From Pseudoalteromonas luteoviolacea (GTDB lineage: Bacteria > Pseudomonadota > Gammaproteobacteria > Enterobacterales > Alteromonadaceae), in NCBI RefSeq assembly GCF_001696455.1, contig NZ_MAUJ01000002.1, positions 248,001 through 312,000 on the forward strand: DNA of 64,000 bases, given 5' to 3'. The notes beneath the pieces were generated by a model. The model worked only from the letters and a program-made list of their open reading frames with translations, ran no database searches and had not been told where the DNA came from. Of this stretch, positions 27,282 to 35,856 are shown in pieces (position 1 is the first letter of the stretch; the number at the start of each line of letters is the position of its first letter). The position numbers were made by a program, and so were the translations under genes.

Positions 27282-28575
27282 ATGAGTACAGAATTCGAAT
27301 ATATGACAGGATTCGGTAACGAATTTGAAACCGAAGCATTACCTGGCGCGTTACCTGTCGGTCAATTTTCACCGCAAAAAGTTAAATACGACCTATACGC
27401 TGAGCAATATAATACAACAGCATTTACCGCCCCTCGTGCTGAAAATCGCAGAAACTGGTTCTACCGCATTCGTCCGTCGGTCCTGCAAGGCGAATATGAA
27501 GCGATGGATAACGGCCTAGTTCGAACTGGCCCTATTACAGAGGTCCCTACTCCTCCATCGATGTTACGTTGGAACCCTGTAGATGTACCTAGCGAAAAAA
27601 CCGACTTCATTGATGGCTTAATCACTATGGCGGCAAATGGCAGTGCCAACAGCCAAGTAGGTATCGGTATCCATGTTTATGTGGCAAATGCTTCAATGGA
27701 AGGCCGTTATTTTTATAATGCGGACGGCGAATTATTATTTGTACCACAACAAGGCGAATTAGTTTTACACACTGAATGTGGCAATTGATATCAAGCCTGG
27801 TGAAATTGCTGTGATACCTCGAGGTTTAAAATTCAGAGTTGAATTAATCAGTGAAACTGTAAGAGGCTATATCTGTGAAAACTATGGTCATCCATATATT
27901 CTTCCAGAGCGTGGTCCTGTAGGTGCAAATGGTTACACTAACGAACGTGATTTCCAATACCCAGTCGCTGCTTTTGAAGACTTAGAAGGCGATTTCGAGC
28001 TCGTCGCAAAATTCAACGGGAACTTATTCCGTTGTGATATCGGTCATTCTCCGCTGGATGTAGTTGCTTGGACTGGTAACAGCGGGCCGTATAAGTACGA
28101 ACTATCACGATTTAATGTCATGAATACGGTTAGCTTTGATCATCCCGATCCCTCAATTTTCACAGTCTTGACCTCGCCATCTGGACAAGAAGGCGTCGCA
28201 AATGTTGACTTCGTCATCTTCCCTCCACGTTGGATGGTGGCAGAGAACACATTCCGCCCACCTTATTACCACCGTAATATCATGAGTGAGTTTATGGGTT
28301 TGATAGAGGGTGTATATGACGCAAAAGAACATGGGTTTGTGCCTGGTGGTATGAGTTTGCATAATTGTATGTCTCCTCATGGTCCAGAAGCTGACGTATT
28401 TGAAAAAGCATCAAATGCAGAGTTAGAGCCTCAGCGCTACGAAAACACACTAGCGTTTATGTTCGAGTCCCGCTACGTCATTTCTCCGACGAAATATGCG
28501 CTCGAAGGTAAAGAGCGTCAGCCAAATTATGCTGATTGTTGGAAAGGCATTAAAAAATACTTTAAAGGCGCTTAA
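27282..28575 (+). pseudogene. hmgA: Homogentisate 1,2-dioxygenase, frameshifted
   Basis: Two adjacent frames together encode an HmgA of normal length (about 430 residues). Frame one (27282-27788) gives [20 protein letters not shown] to VLHTECGN and a TGA at 27786-27788. Frame two resumes with [17 protein letters not shown] from about 27784 and ends at 28575. Loss of two bases or gain of one near 27780-27786 explains the break. The iron ligands ([12 protein letters not shown], and [12 protein letters not shown]) all lie in the second fragment, so the first fragment cannot be active. Intact HmgA opens the ring of homogentisate in tyrosine and phenylalanine breakdown. Either a true mutation or an assembly error. 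Confidence 0.9.
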
Positions 28576-28654
28576 TCTACTGTAGATTAAACTACAACTA
28601 GAACGCTTTAAATTGGCCACTTCATGTGGCCTTCGTCGTGAAAAAGGATCAACA

Positions 28655-29281
28655 ATGAAACTGTATACTTATTTCCGTTCATCTGCGGCTTATAGAGTAC
28701 GTATCGCATTAAATCTTAAAGGCATAGAGCATGAGCTTGAAGCTGTTAACCTATTAAAGTCTGAGCAACAGCAGCAGCCTTACACGGACAAGAACCCTCA
28801 AGGTTTGTTGCCAGCAATGGAAACTGAGCAAGGTACACTGGCACAGTCTTTAGCAATATTAGAATGGCTAGAAGATACACACCCAGAAATACCATTGCTT
28901 CCTAGTGACCCGTGGGAAAAAGCACAAGTGAGAAACTTCAGCTATGCGATTGCTTGTGACATTCACCCAATTGATAACCTTCGTGTTTTGAAATATTTAG
29001 CGAATGAGTTAAATGTCACGGATGAACAGAAGACAACTTGGTATCAACATTGGATCATAGAAGGATTTAAGAAATTAGAGCCAACGCTTGGAAATGGGCC
29101 GTTTTGTTTTGGGGAGCAGCCGACCCTAGCGGATCTTTGCCTAGTTCCACAAGTATTCAATGCATTACGCTTCAAAGTTGATATGGCACAATTTCCAAAA
29201 ATTGCCGCTGTATACGAGCACTGTAATACTTTAGATGCATTTATTAAGGCTGCACCTGAAAACCAGCCAGATGCAGCTTAA
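28655..29281 (+). CDS. maiA: Maleylacetoacetate isomerase (zeta-class glutathione transferase)
   Basis: 208 residues from the ATG giving MKLYTYFRSSAAYRVRIALN; the frame extends 14 codons upstream but AAAGGA precedes this ATG by five bases. The N-terminal thioredoxin-like domain has the zeta-class SSAAYRVRIALNLKG motif, where the first Ser activates glutathione, and the helical C-terminal domain has PTLADLCLVPQVFNALRF. It converts maleylacetoacetate, the HmgA product, to fumarylacetoacetate in the cytoplasm. It follows hmgA on the same strand by 79 bases. No fumarylacetoacetase gene is in this window. Confidence 0.95.
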   Translation: MKLYTYFRSSAAYRVRIALNLKGIEHELEAVNLLKSEQQQQPYTDKNPQGLLPAMETEQGTLAQSLAILEWLEDTHPEIPLLPSDPWEKAQVRNFSYAIACDIHPIDNLRVLKYLANELNVTDEQKTTWYQHWIIEGFKKLEPTLGNGPFCFGEQPTLADLCLVPQVFNALRFKVDMAQFPKIAAVYEHCNTLDAFIKAAPENQPDAA

Positions 29282-29287
29282 TCTGCT

Positions 29288-29314
29288 CATGGCGCGCTAT
29301 TTAAGCGCGCCATG
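29288..29314. terminator. Bidirectional terminator overlapping the 3' end of a coding region
   Basis: CATGGCGCGC and GCGCGCCATG form a perfect 10-bp stem with a seven-base loop (TATTTAA), six bases after the maiA stop. The stop codon of the convergent gene (29297-29299) lies inside the hairpin, so its last four codons help form the stem. Confidence 0.75.
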
Positions 29315-29527
29315 TACTTGATCAATGTGGGCCAGTAAATCGTGGCCCAAGTCAGTTAGATATCCCCCATCCGGGCGATCAATAACGCCTTTCTCAAACA
29401 ATCGCTCCGCTGCAGCTAAAATGCTCTGATCAGCACTACTATGTATTTTAAGACCTTGGTGCAAACTGCTCCTTGGAAATTTTGCTAAAAGTTCTAGTTC
29501 CGCCATTAACTGAGTGTCAAATGCCAT
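29297..29527 (-). CDS. TIGR02647 family conserved protein
   Basis: 76 residues from the ATG giving MAFDTQLMAELELLAKF. The pattern GLKIHSSADQSILAAAERLF and GVIDRPDGGYLTDLGHDLL is that of the small conserved gammaproteobacterial family TIGR02647, annotated as possibly DNA-binding but without established function. It is convergent with maiA and its last codons lie in the shared terminator hairpin. Confidence 0.85.
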   Translation of the reverse strand: MAFDTQLMAELELLAKFPRSSLHQGLKIHSSADQSILAAAERLFEKGVIDRPDGGYLTDLGHDLLAHIDQVHGALK

Positions 29528-29706
29528 ACTTCCCCCTATTACAATCAAGCTACCATTCGGGCATGACTTGTGCTTACATTTAGATATAACTCGTTCGACG
29601 AGGTTGCCGTCGAAAATCCCTTTGACAGTAGTTCAAACAAGCAAACATGCTACTTAATATTATTGTTGTTTTAGCTACTTTGACTTAATAAACATTAGCC
29701 CAGACT

Positions 29707-30003
29707 ATGAGTAATGCCATGTATAAGATCAATTTTTTAGCATTTTTAATACTTTTTTTATTTATCAGCCCCATAAATGCAAAAGAGCAATCAGCCAGAG
29801 TCTTTATTGATGCGCCTGAACGCGTTTGCTGGTTCAATTCTTCAAAGTACAGTGAAGGCGCACTTATTAAGCAATTTGATCAAGTTTACATTTGCAGCCA
29901 TAGATACACAAACCAGCCTGACAGCCCTTTGGTTTGGTTGCAAATGAATGAACGAGGAGAGATAAAAAGGCTGGATTTACGAGGCAAGATACGAGTACAC
30001 TAG
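29707..30003 (+). CDS. DUF1496-like exported protein
   Basis: 98 residues with an N-terminal signal peptide (INFLAFLILFLFISPINAKE). The rest has VCWFNSSKYSEGALIKQFDQVYICSH and PLVWLQM, the spacing of DUF1496 proteins (CWY...YSxGAVI...L.C...WV). It is probably periplasmic, with two cysteines that could form a disulfide. Function is unknown. A VF530-type gene follows after 25 bases, but the two families have no known link. Confidence 0.7.
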   Translation: MSNAMYKINFLAFLILFLFISPINAKEQSARVFIDAPERVCWFNSSKYSEGALIKQFDQVYICSHRYTNQPDSPLVWLQMNERGEIKRLDLRGKIRVH

Positions 30004-30028
30004 CGCGTCGTAACAAATGAGACACACT

Positions 30029-30277
30029 ATGAGTAATGAACAACCGAATAACCCGCTCCACGGCGTGAAGTTACAAGAAATTTTAGAACGTTTGGAAGCA
30101 GAGCTGGGGTGGCAAGAAATGGCCCAACAGGTCAGCATAAATTGTTTTAAGTCAGATCCATCAATCAAATCGAGCCTAAAGTTCCTACGTAAAACACCTT
30201 GGGCACGAGAAAAGGTTGAGCAGCTTTACTTAGACACTTTTCATGGTTTTTCTTGGCCGACCACACCTAAAAAGTAA
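30029..30277 (+). CDS. VF530-type (DUF2132) small DNA-binding-like protein
   Basis: 82 residues from ATG 30029. The sequence [21 protein letters not shown] ... [31 protein letters not shown] is a near-textbook VF530 family pattern, a small helical protein whose founding Vibrio fischeri structure was described as a possible DNA-binding protein. The cellular role is not established. A start four codons upstream is in frame but gives no added family sequence. Confidence 0.9.
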   Translation: MSNEQPNNPLHGVKLQEILERLEAELGWQEMAQQVSINCFKSDPSIKSSLKFLRKTPWAREKVEQLYLDTFHGFSWPTTPKK

Positions 30278-30313
30278 TTCGGCAGTTTGGTAGCACTTTG
30301 ACACCTGTCACAA

Positions 30314-31015
30314 CTACTCAGCTTGTTTGTATGCATGCTTTATCTTTTTCACTATGTGTGGCGCTAAGTTTTTGTTGCAGGCAAAATAAAGCTGAGTATT
30401 GAGGTTTTTCAGTGTTAATACGGGCTCTAGTTGAGCGCTCTTTGGCTCATGTTGTTGTTTAAACTTAAACTGGTTATCGCTTAAAATGACCAGATCAACA
30501 AAACCTCTGCGAGCTTCTAATAGCTCAAATACTCTTTCAAATGAGTTTATCAAGACCAAGTTGTAACCTTCGATAAAGCCATTTTTTATCAAAAATTGGT
30601 GACTGTAGTTGTCTTTGATAACCGCTACTTTGTATTGCTTGGCATCCTCGACATCCTCTATCGTAATTTTTGAAGATTTCAGAGCATAAAATGACGTAGT
30701 AAACTGACTAATAGGAAAAACCCAATCAAACTTTTCCCCTCTCAGATCATTTTTTGCCATCGAAAAAATACAGGTATTATTGTCTCTTGCGGCTGTATTG
30801 TAGGCCGTCGTCCAAGTTTGTACACTGATGTGATAGTCAATTTTCGCTTTACTGAGTACAGCCCTTACCTTATCCGCCGCAATACCAACTAACTCTCCTT
30901 CCCCATTAATATATTGAAAATTAGGAAAGTTTTCAGTCACCACATTTAACTGGTATTGAGCTTTAGCACCACCAACATAAAGCATCAAGAAAGCGACAAG
31001 CAAACACTTAAACAA
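30314..31015 (-). CDS. Periplasmic solute-binding protein, family 3-like
   Basis: 233 residues with a signal peptide ending in GGAKA. The body starts with YQLNVVTENFPNFQYINGEG and ELVGIAADKVRAVLSKAKID, continues with WTTAYNTAARDNNTCIFSMAKND and KYKVAVIKDNYSHQFL-like segments, and ends at 233 residues: the layout of the SBP_bac_3 (amino-acid-binding) fold without transporter genes beside it. Many such orphan proteins in marine bacteria have unknown ligands and may serve sensing rather than uptake. Confidence 0.8.
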   Translation of the reverse strand: MFKCLLVAFLMLYVGGAKAQYQLNVVTENFPNFQYINGEGELVGIAADKVRAVLSKAKIDYHISVQTWTTAYNTAARDNNTCIFSMAKNDLRGEKFDWVFPISQFTTSFYALKSSKITIEDVEDAKQYKVAVIKDNYSHQFLIKNGFIEGYNLVLINSFERVFELLEARRGFVDLVILSDNQFKFKQQHEPKSAQLEPVLTLKNLNTQLYFACNKNLAPHIVKKIKHAYKQAE

Positions 31016-31184
31016 CTTAGGATCCTTCTACTATATCAACATCAATCTAAACTATAGGAAAAAATAACTAGCGTGTGAAATAGGACAGTCAAATTTGCTA
31101 CGTAGGAAAGAAGGTTGTTAAAAAGGCTTAATTGAAATTACAAGGGAAGAAAGAGAAGGAGACTATGCTCCTTCGGTTTAAGCA

Positions 31185-32297
31185 TTATGCTTTGTTCATC
31201 GCATCAATCAAGAACGCTGACAATTTTGCGCCCTCTCTTAATGTTGTCTCTGAGCTAGATTGGCCAGCTAAAGAGCTATCTGTGAATGGGGCAATTTCCA
31301 TCATATCAGCCCCTGTAATTGGGAATTCGTCAGCTAACGCCTTAAGGATAGTCATCGCTTCATCAGGGGTTAGTCCGCCAGTTTCTGGGGTTCCAGTTGC
31401 CGCGGCAAATTCCTCGTCTAATGCGTCAATATCGAAGCTGACATATAGTTCATCTACATTGTCTGATTTCAGTTGTTCGATAACTTGTGCAACGATTGCC
31501 TCAGCACCTTGAGAGCGGATTTCATGCGCCCAATGCTGCTTAACACCAAATGTGCCTTCCCAGTGCTCTTTTGATTTGCCGCTAGAGCGGATACCAAACT
31601 GAATGAGATGATGCGGTGCAGGTAAAAACTCAAGAATATGTGTACACCAAGAGCCAAAACACAAATCAATACCTAGCCTTTCAACTAGTAAGTCAGTGTG
31701 CGCGTCAAAATGAATAATCGCAGTACGCTTACCTTGCTCTCTTTTCGCTTTCAAATAAGCTTTTGTCAGTGGGTAACTGATGGAATGATCACCACCAATA
31801 CCAAACACGCCCTTGTCAGGGTAGTGTTTGTAAAAGCCATCACATACATCTTCGGTGATGGATAATGGCGCGACAAAGTACTCGCTATTCTCATCTTGAT
31901 AAAGTGCTTTTTGACAGTTTGAGATTGTGCCTTCGTTCAAATACTTGTCGTGCAATAAATGAGGAATAACACGTACGTCACCCAAATCAAAAGCAGAAGT
32001 CTGTGGCTGTTGCTCTATCAGCGTACTGCGTAAAAACAGAGGGCCCCAGTTTGCACCACGTAGAATACCACCACCGCAATCCGAGCTAATGCCCAAAATC
32101 GCTGCTTTGTATTCGCTTTGCTCTAATGTTTTTAACGAGTCTTTCCAAAGGGTTTCTACCCCTTCTGTTTGCCCGTATAGCTTCTGTCGAAGTGCTTCTT
32201 TTCTTTCTTTTGCCGTATTTACAGTGAATACACCATCGCCCGGTGGGCACAAACAATTTTCTAGTTTTTCAAGGTATTGTGATTTACTGTTGCTCAT
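31185..32297 (-). CDS. Arginase/agmatinase/formimidoylglutamase family ureohydrolase
   Basis: 370 residues with all three manganese motifs of the family: GIGGDHSISY (about residue 163), HFDAHTDLL (about 195) and SFDIDALDEEF (about 285), followed by the ETGGLTPDEA substrate loop (about 300). It should hydrolyse a guanidino or formimino group. The ~70-residue N-terminal extension rich in charged residues is longer than in E. coli agmatinase, so substrate assignment by name is unsafe. GAGGAG precedes the ATG. It is monocistronic by spacing. Confidence 0.9.
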   Translation of the reverse strand: MSNSKSQYLEKLENCLCPPGDGVFTVNTAKERKEALRQKLYGQTEGVETLWKDSLKTLEQSEYKAAILGISSDCGGGILRGANWGPLFLRSTLIEQQPQTSAFDLGDVRVIPHLLHDKYLNEGTISNCQKALYQDENSEYFVAPLSITEDVCDGFYKHYPDKGVFGIGGDHSISYPLTKAYLKAKREQGKRTAIIHFDAHTDLLVERLGIDLCFGSWCTHILEFLPAPHHLIQFGIRSSGKSKEHWEGTFGVKQHWAHEIRSQGAEAIVAQVIEQLKSDNVDELYVSFDIDALDEEFAAATGTPETGGLTPDEAMTILKALADEFPITGADMMEIAPFTDSSLAGQSSSETTLREGAKLSAFLIDAMNKA

Positions 32298-32519
32298 AGC
32301 GTGCTCCTCAAAAATTGCATAATCATGCTAGATTAACTCTATCTCAATAACGTACGACGCGATTGAATTCAGCTGACTTGAACTTAAATTAAGGCACATA
32401 ACACTTTTTCTTAGAATAGAAAAACTAAATATAAACAATACCTTAAATATATTACAAGATGACCTTAGAGAAAATCAAAGTTGGAATATGGCTGGTATAA
32501 CACGGCTGATTTATAAGTC

Positions 32520-32558
32520 AACCGCTGCCACGAAATGGGGATCGGTGTGCAGCGGTTT
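32520..32558 (-). terminator. Stem-loop after the DUF2189 gene
   Basis: AACCGCTGC and GCAGCGGTT form a 9-bp stem around a 20-base loop, 22 bases past the DUF2189 stop on the minus strand. U tract is weak on either side. Confidence 0.4.
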
Positions 32559-32580
32559 ATTATTCATAGAACCTGTCTAC

Positions 32581-33360
32581 TTATTCGTAACCTCTGGGCT
32601 TTTTGGTTTTGATAATAGCGATATATCCGTGCCAGCTTGCATATGCCAATAAAGGCATAATCACAATGAAACCAGCAGCTCCAGTTAAAAACCCAATCAA
32701 TACCAAGGTAACAATCGTTGCTCCCCAAACGAACATCGCAGGTGCATTTGTTTTGACAGCGTGCACAGACGATACCACCGCAGTCATAATATCTACCCTA
32801 CGCTCCATCATGATTTGAGGTGTAAAAGCTGAAATTGCAAAAACGCACAACATCAATACGCCTCCAACAATAGACCCTAACGCCAAAAAAGCCTGTAGTT
32901 GTTCAAAAGTTGGATTGGGCACATTGGGATATAATGCATGGATGAGCGCTGCTAATCTCATCCAAACAATCATAATAACCATCAGTAAAATCGCAAAGCC
33001 CCACTCCCCCGCAGGGTTTCTAAACATGGACTTTAAACTATGCATCAGCGTAGGCTTATGGCCTTTTTCTAACTCCCAAGCGACATCATAGAGGCCAGCT
33101 GCGAATGCTGGCCCAATTAAGGCGAAAGCGACTGAAGCGGGTAATATCACTAAATGAGTACCTGACTGAAATACTAACCACATTATAAAGGCAGGAATTA
33201 TGCTAAATACCAAACCATAAATCAGGCTTAACATTGGGGCTCTAATTATATCTTTGCAAGCCAATGATAACCAATGGAATGGAGCTAGCGCACTAATTTG
33301 GTTGCTCTCTAAACACCGAGCAAACTCTTGGTTCTTATCGATAGGTTGAGATGTTGGCAT
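32581..33360 (-). CDS. DUF2189 family integral membrane protein
   Basis: 259 residues with about six membrane helices. The opening HWLSLACKDIIRAPMLSLIYGL, the middle LPASVAFALIGPAFAAGLYDVAWELEKGHKPT and the closing GFIVIMPLLAYASWHGYIAI are those of DUF2189, a family of inner-membrane proteins of unknown function often found near cytochrome oxidase genes elsewhere. Here it stands alone. AGAGAGGAAAC precedes the ATG. Confidence 0.85.
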   Translation of the reverse strand: MPTSQPIDKNQEFARCLESNQISALAPFHWLSLACKDIIRAPMLSLIYGLVFSIIPAFIMWLVFQSGTHLVILPASVAFALIGPAFAAGLYDVAWELEKGHKPTLMHSLKSMFRNPAGEWGFAILLMVIMIVWMRLAALIHALYPNVPNPTFEQLQAFLALGSIVGGVLMLCVFAISAFTPQIMMERRVDIMTAVVSSVHAVKTNAPAMFVWGATIVTLVLIGFLTGAAGFIVIMPLLAYASWHGYIAIIKTKKPRGYE

Positions 33361-33616
33361 AATGTTTCCTCTCTACATTGCTATATTAAGGTTTAGATGA
33401 GCACTGCCTAACATGCAAGCATTGCAATAATTGACTGTTAAATTTGTTAGAAAATAATCTCTATAACAACTCAAACGGCCATGTTATTCATGCTCAGATA
33501 TAGTTACGCCTAAATTGGGCTATTTAGTTAATGACGTCAGTGATAGCGGACATGTGTCCTGTACTTAAAAGCCCGTAACTTTAACCATTACGTTTTAGAA
33601 CATAAAAAGGTTTTTT

Positions 33617-34381
33617 ATGGAAAAGGTATTTCATTTGGGGTTAACCCAAGCAGATCTTAAAGGCGCAACGCTGGCAATTGTTCCGGGTGACCCTGAACGC
33701 TCTAAGCGAATCGCACATCAACTAGAAGAACCCATCTGCTTGGCACAAACCAGAGAGTTTCACGTATACCTTGCAAACATCAAAGGTCACCCAATTGTTG
33801 TTTGCTCTACAGGCATCGGTGGTCCTTCAACTTCTATCGCGGTAGAAGAGCTTGCTCAACTAGGTATTAAGACATTTTTAAGAATTGGAACTACAGGCGC
33901 TATTCAGCCTCATATCGATGAAGGTGATATTTTGGTAAGCACTGCGTCAGTAAGGTTAGATGGCGCAAGTCAACACTTTGCTCCGTTATCATACCCAGCT
34001 GTCTCAGACTTCCATTCTACGCAAGCGATGGTAAAAGCGTGTGAGCATGAAGGTGTGCCGTACCATACGGGTATCACGGCTTCTAGTGACACCTTCTACC
34101 CTGGACAGGAGCGCTACGATACCTATTCGGGTTATGTTTCAAAGGCGTTCCAAGGCTCGTGCGAAGAATGGCAAAAGCTCAATGTCATGAATTACGAGAT
34201 GGAATCCGCAACCTTGTTTACGATGTGTGCAGCCTTAGGGTTAAACGCTGCCTGTATTGCCGGCGTACTTGTAAATAGAACAAGGCAAGAAATCCCTGAT
34301 GTTGACCATCAAATGGTGGAAAAACGCGCAGTGTCCGTCGTGATTAAAGCGGCTGAAATCCTCGTTACGCAAACAAAGTAG
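33617..34381 (+). CDS. udp: Uridine phosphorylase
   Basis: 254 residues, one more than the E. coli enzyme. It splits uridine with phosphate to uracil and ribose-1-phosphate. Phosphate-site and nucleoside-site motifs are intact: [13 protein letters not shown] (about residue 22), [16 protein letters not shown] (about 68), [13 protein letters not shown] (about 90), [20 protein letters not shown] (about 156) and [12 protein letters not shown] (about 196). It is convergent with cytidine deaminase, so a pyrimidine salvage pair is present. An inverted repeat GGACA-TG-TGTCC lies at 33549-33560 upstream; no clear CRP site was found. Confidence 0.97.
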   Translation: MEKVFHLGLTQADLKGATLAIVPGDPERSKRIAHQLEEPICLAQTREFHVYLANIKGHPIVVCSTGIGGPSTSIAVEELAQLGIKTFLRIGTTGAIQPHIDEGDILVSTASVRLDGASQHFAPLSYPAVSDFHSTQAMVKACEHEGVPYHTGITASSDTFYPGQERYDTYSGYVSKAFQGSCEEWQKLNVMNYEMESATLFTMCAALGLNAACIAGVLVNRTRQEIPDVDHQMVEKRAVSVVIKAAEILVTQTK

Positions 34382-34389
34382 GCACAGGC

Positions 34390-35253
34390 CTACTTTGTTT
34401 CAAATACATGGTGTAGCAAGGATGAATCACCATTTAAATTAGTCAAAACCGCCTCAGCAACTGCTTTTTGATTCTCACAGCCTTTCGTTTCAACTAAAGT
34501 CACACGTTCAACTTTCGCATCCGCCAGCGTCTCACCAGCTAAAGCGAGTTGACTCAGTACGCTACTCATTGGAGATAAACTTGGGCTGTATGCAGCATTT
34601 TCGGCATATCGACCATAAAACACACGGCCATCTGTTAACACCAATTCGGCCGCACTCATATTTTTGCTATACGGCACATATGCCAGCCTGACTTGCTCTT
34701 TGAGTTGCTCCGAAATAGGGAGAGAAATTTCAACTTGCTCGGCACTTTTCGCCATCAGAGCTTCTTGGTTACCCAAATCTTTAGGGCCAAAATCACATGG
34801 TAAAAGTTCTTCAAGGGAGTACCTACCAGTCGGCAGCAAAATCTCTAATGTGCCTGCAGTGCTCAGTTCATTCATAAATTGGCGACAAAACCCACACGGA
34901 GCGGCATTTATTGCAATAGTGGTGATCTCTTTAGCACCATTAATCCATGCGTTATTTATCGCGGCTTGCTCTGCATGAACGACCAAAGACAGTGCTTGGT
35001 GTTTAAATTCCAAGTTGGCGCCGAAGTACATGTTGCCAGTGATTTTGTCAAAAATGACTGCACCAACGTAAAAGGAGGAAATTGGGGCTTGCGCAAACTT
35101 TGCAGCTATTGGTAACAACGCTTGCTGTAAGGACTCTACATCACAATTCAGCTGTGATGTTAATTGATTGACCAAGTCTGCTTTGATCACGCCATGTGAC
35201 TGCTTGCACGACTCGATAATGAATAATTCAGTTTTATCGTCTATTAATGCCAT
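34390..35253 (-). CDS. cdd: Cytidine deaminase (dimeric, E. coli type)
   Basis: 287 residues, the long two-domain type (E. coli 294). The catalytic domain has VVHAEQAAINNAWINGA with zinc-ligand His and catalytic Glu (about residue 103) and PCGFCRQFMNEL with the two zinc cysteines (about 131). The C-terminal half repeats the fold without the catalytic residues, as usual. It deaminates cytidine and deoxycytidine to the uridine forms, feeding the uridine phosphorylase encoded eight bases away in convergent orientation. Confidence 0.96.
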   Translation of the reverse strand: MALIDDKTELFIIESCKQSHGVIKADLVNQLTSQLNCDVESLQQALLPIAAKFAQAPISSFYVGAVIFDKITGNMYFGANLEFKHQALSLVVHAEQAAINNAWINGAKEITTIAINAAPCGFCRQFMNELSTAGTLEILLPTGRYSLEELLPCDFGPKDLGNQEALMAKSAEQVEISLPISEQLKEQVRLAYVPYSKNMSAAELVLTDGRVFYGRYAENAAYSPSLSPMSSVLSQLALAGETLADAKVERVTLVETKGCENQKAVAEAVLTNLNGDSSLLHHVFETK

Positions 35254-35296
35254 AACTTTTTTATTATAGAATATGGCATGCCAGTTTACGCACCTT

Positions 35297-35665
35297 TTAA
35301 GCGTTACTCAACCATTCCTTTGCCGATTTAAAACATTCAAAATTTTCCGCGTGGATACCAAATCGTTTTACTTTCTGTAAAAACAAATCGTGCATATATC
35401 CTTCAAAGCCAACAACACGCGCGATTTGCATATTTGAAACGTAATGGGCTACTTTAGGCATTACATTTACGATATCGATTGCAGCAAATTTATGCTCCAA
35501 CTCAGAGACATCCACCAGCACTTTATTGCTGCCATGCGACTCAGAGTATTTCTTCACTGCTTTATATGCATTTAATACGTCTTCCACACCGGCACAGCCT
35601 CTCAGTGTCATCATAATTAATGAAGTAGATTTGTCGTAAGTAATGCTAGTCGATAACAATGACAT
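35297..35665 (-). CDS. Small STAS/SpoIIAA-like protein
   Basis: 122 residues beginning MSLLSTSITYDKSTSLIMMTLRG and containing NKVLVDVSELEHKF, IARVVGFEGYMHDLFLQKV and a C-terminal FECFKSAKEWL helix. The beta-alpha order and the VLVDVS strand resemble SpoIIAA/STAS-type domains found in many marine gammaproteobacteria. No phosphorylation partner lies nearby. Function unknown; the domain assignment is tentative. Confidence 0.6.
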   Translation of the reverse strand: MSLLSTSITYDKSTSLIMMTLRGCAGVEDVLNAYKAVKKYSESHGSNKVLVDVSELEHKFAAIDIVNVMPKVAHYVSNMQIARVVGFEGYMHDLFLQKVKRFGIHAENFECFKSAKEWLSNA

Positions 35666-35774
35666 TTTTCGCTCGATATATTCAGTTAAACGTATAAAAG
35701 TGCTTTGTGGCCGTGAATTTTAATTTATAGAGGCTGCCTGTCAATAAATTACGATTTAAAAACTAGAAAAAAAT

Positions 35775-35804
35775 AAAAAACCAACCCTAATGGATTGGTT
35801 TTTT
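35775..35804 (-). terminator. Rho-independent terminator of ppc
   Basis: AAAAAACCAA and TTGGTTTTTT form a 10-bp stem around CCCTAATGGA. The minus-strand reading ends in a T run (TTTTTTATTTTTTT), placed 53 bases after the ppc stop. It is symmetric enough to work in both directions. Confidence 0.8.
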
Positions 35805-35856
35805 ATTTCCAGTTGTTATTTAAAAGTTTACTTTTAAAACTTTTAGGAAAATAGGA

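Noticed and set aside
31132..31512. 126-codon plus-strand frame over the 3' end of the arginase-family gene
   Set aside because: Mostly antisense to a gene with intact metal motifs; no family features.
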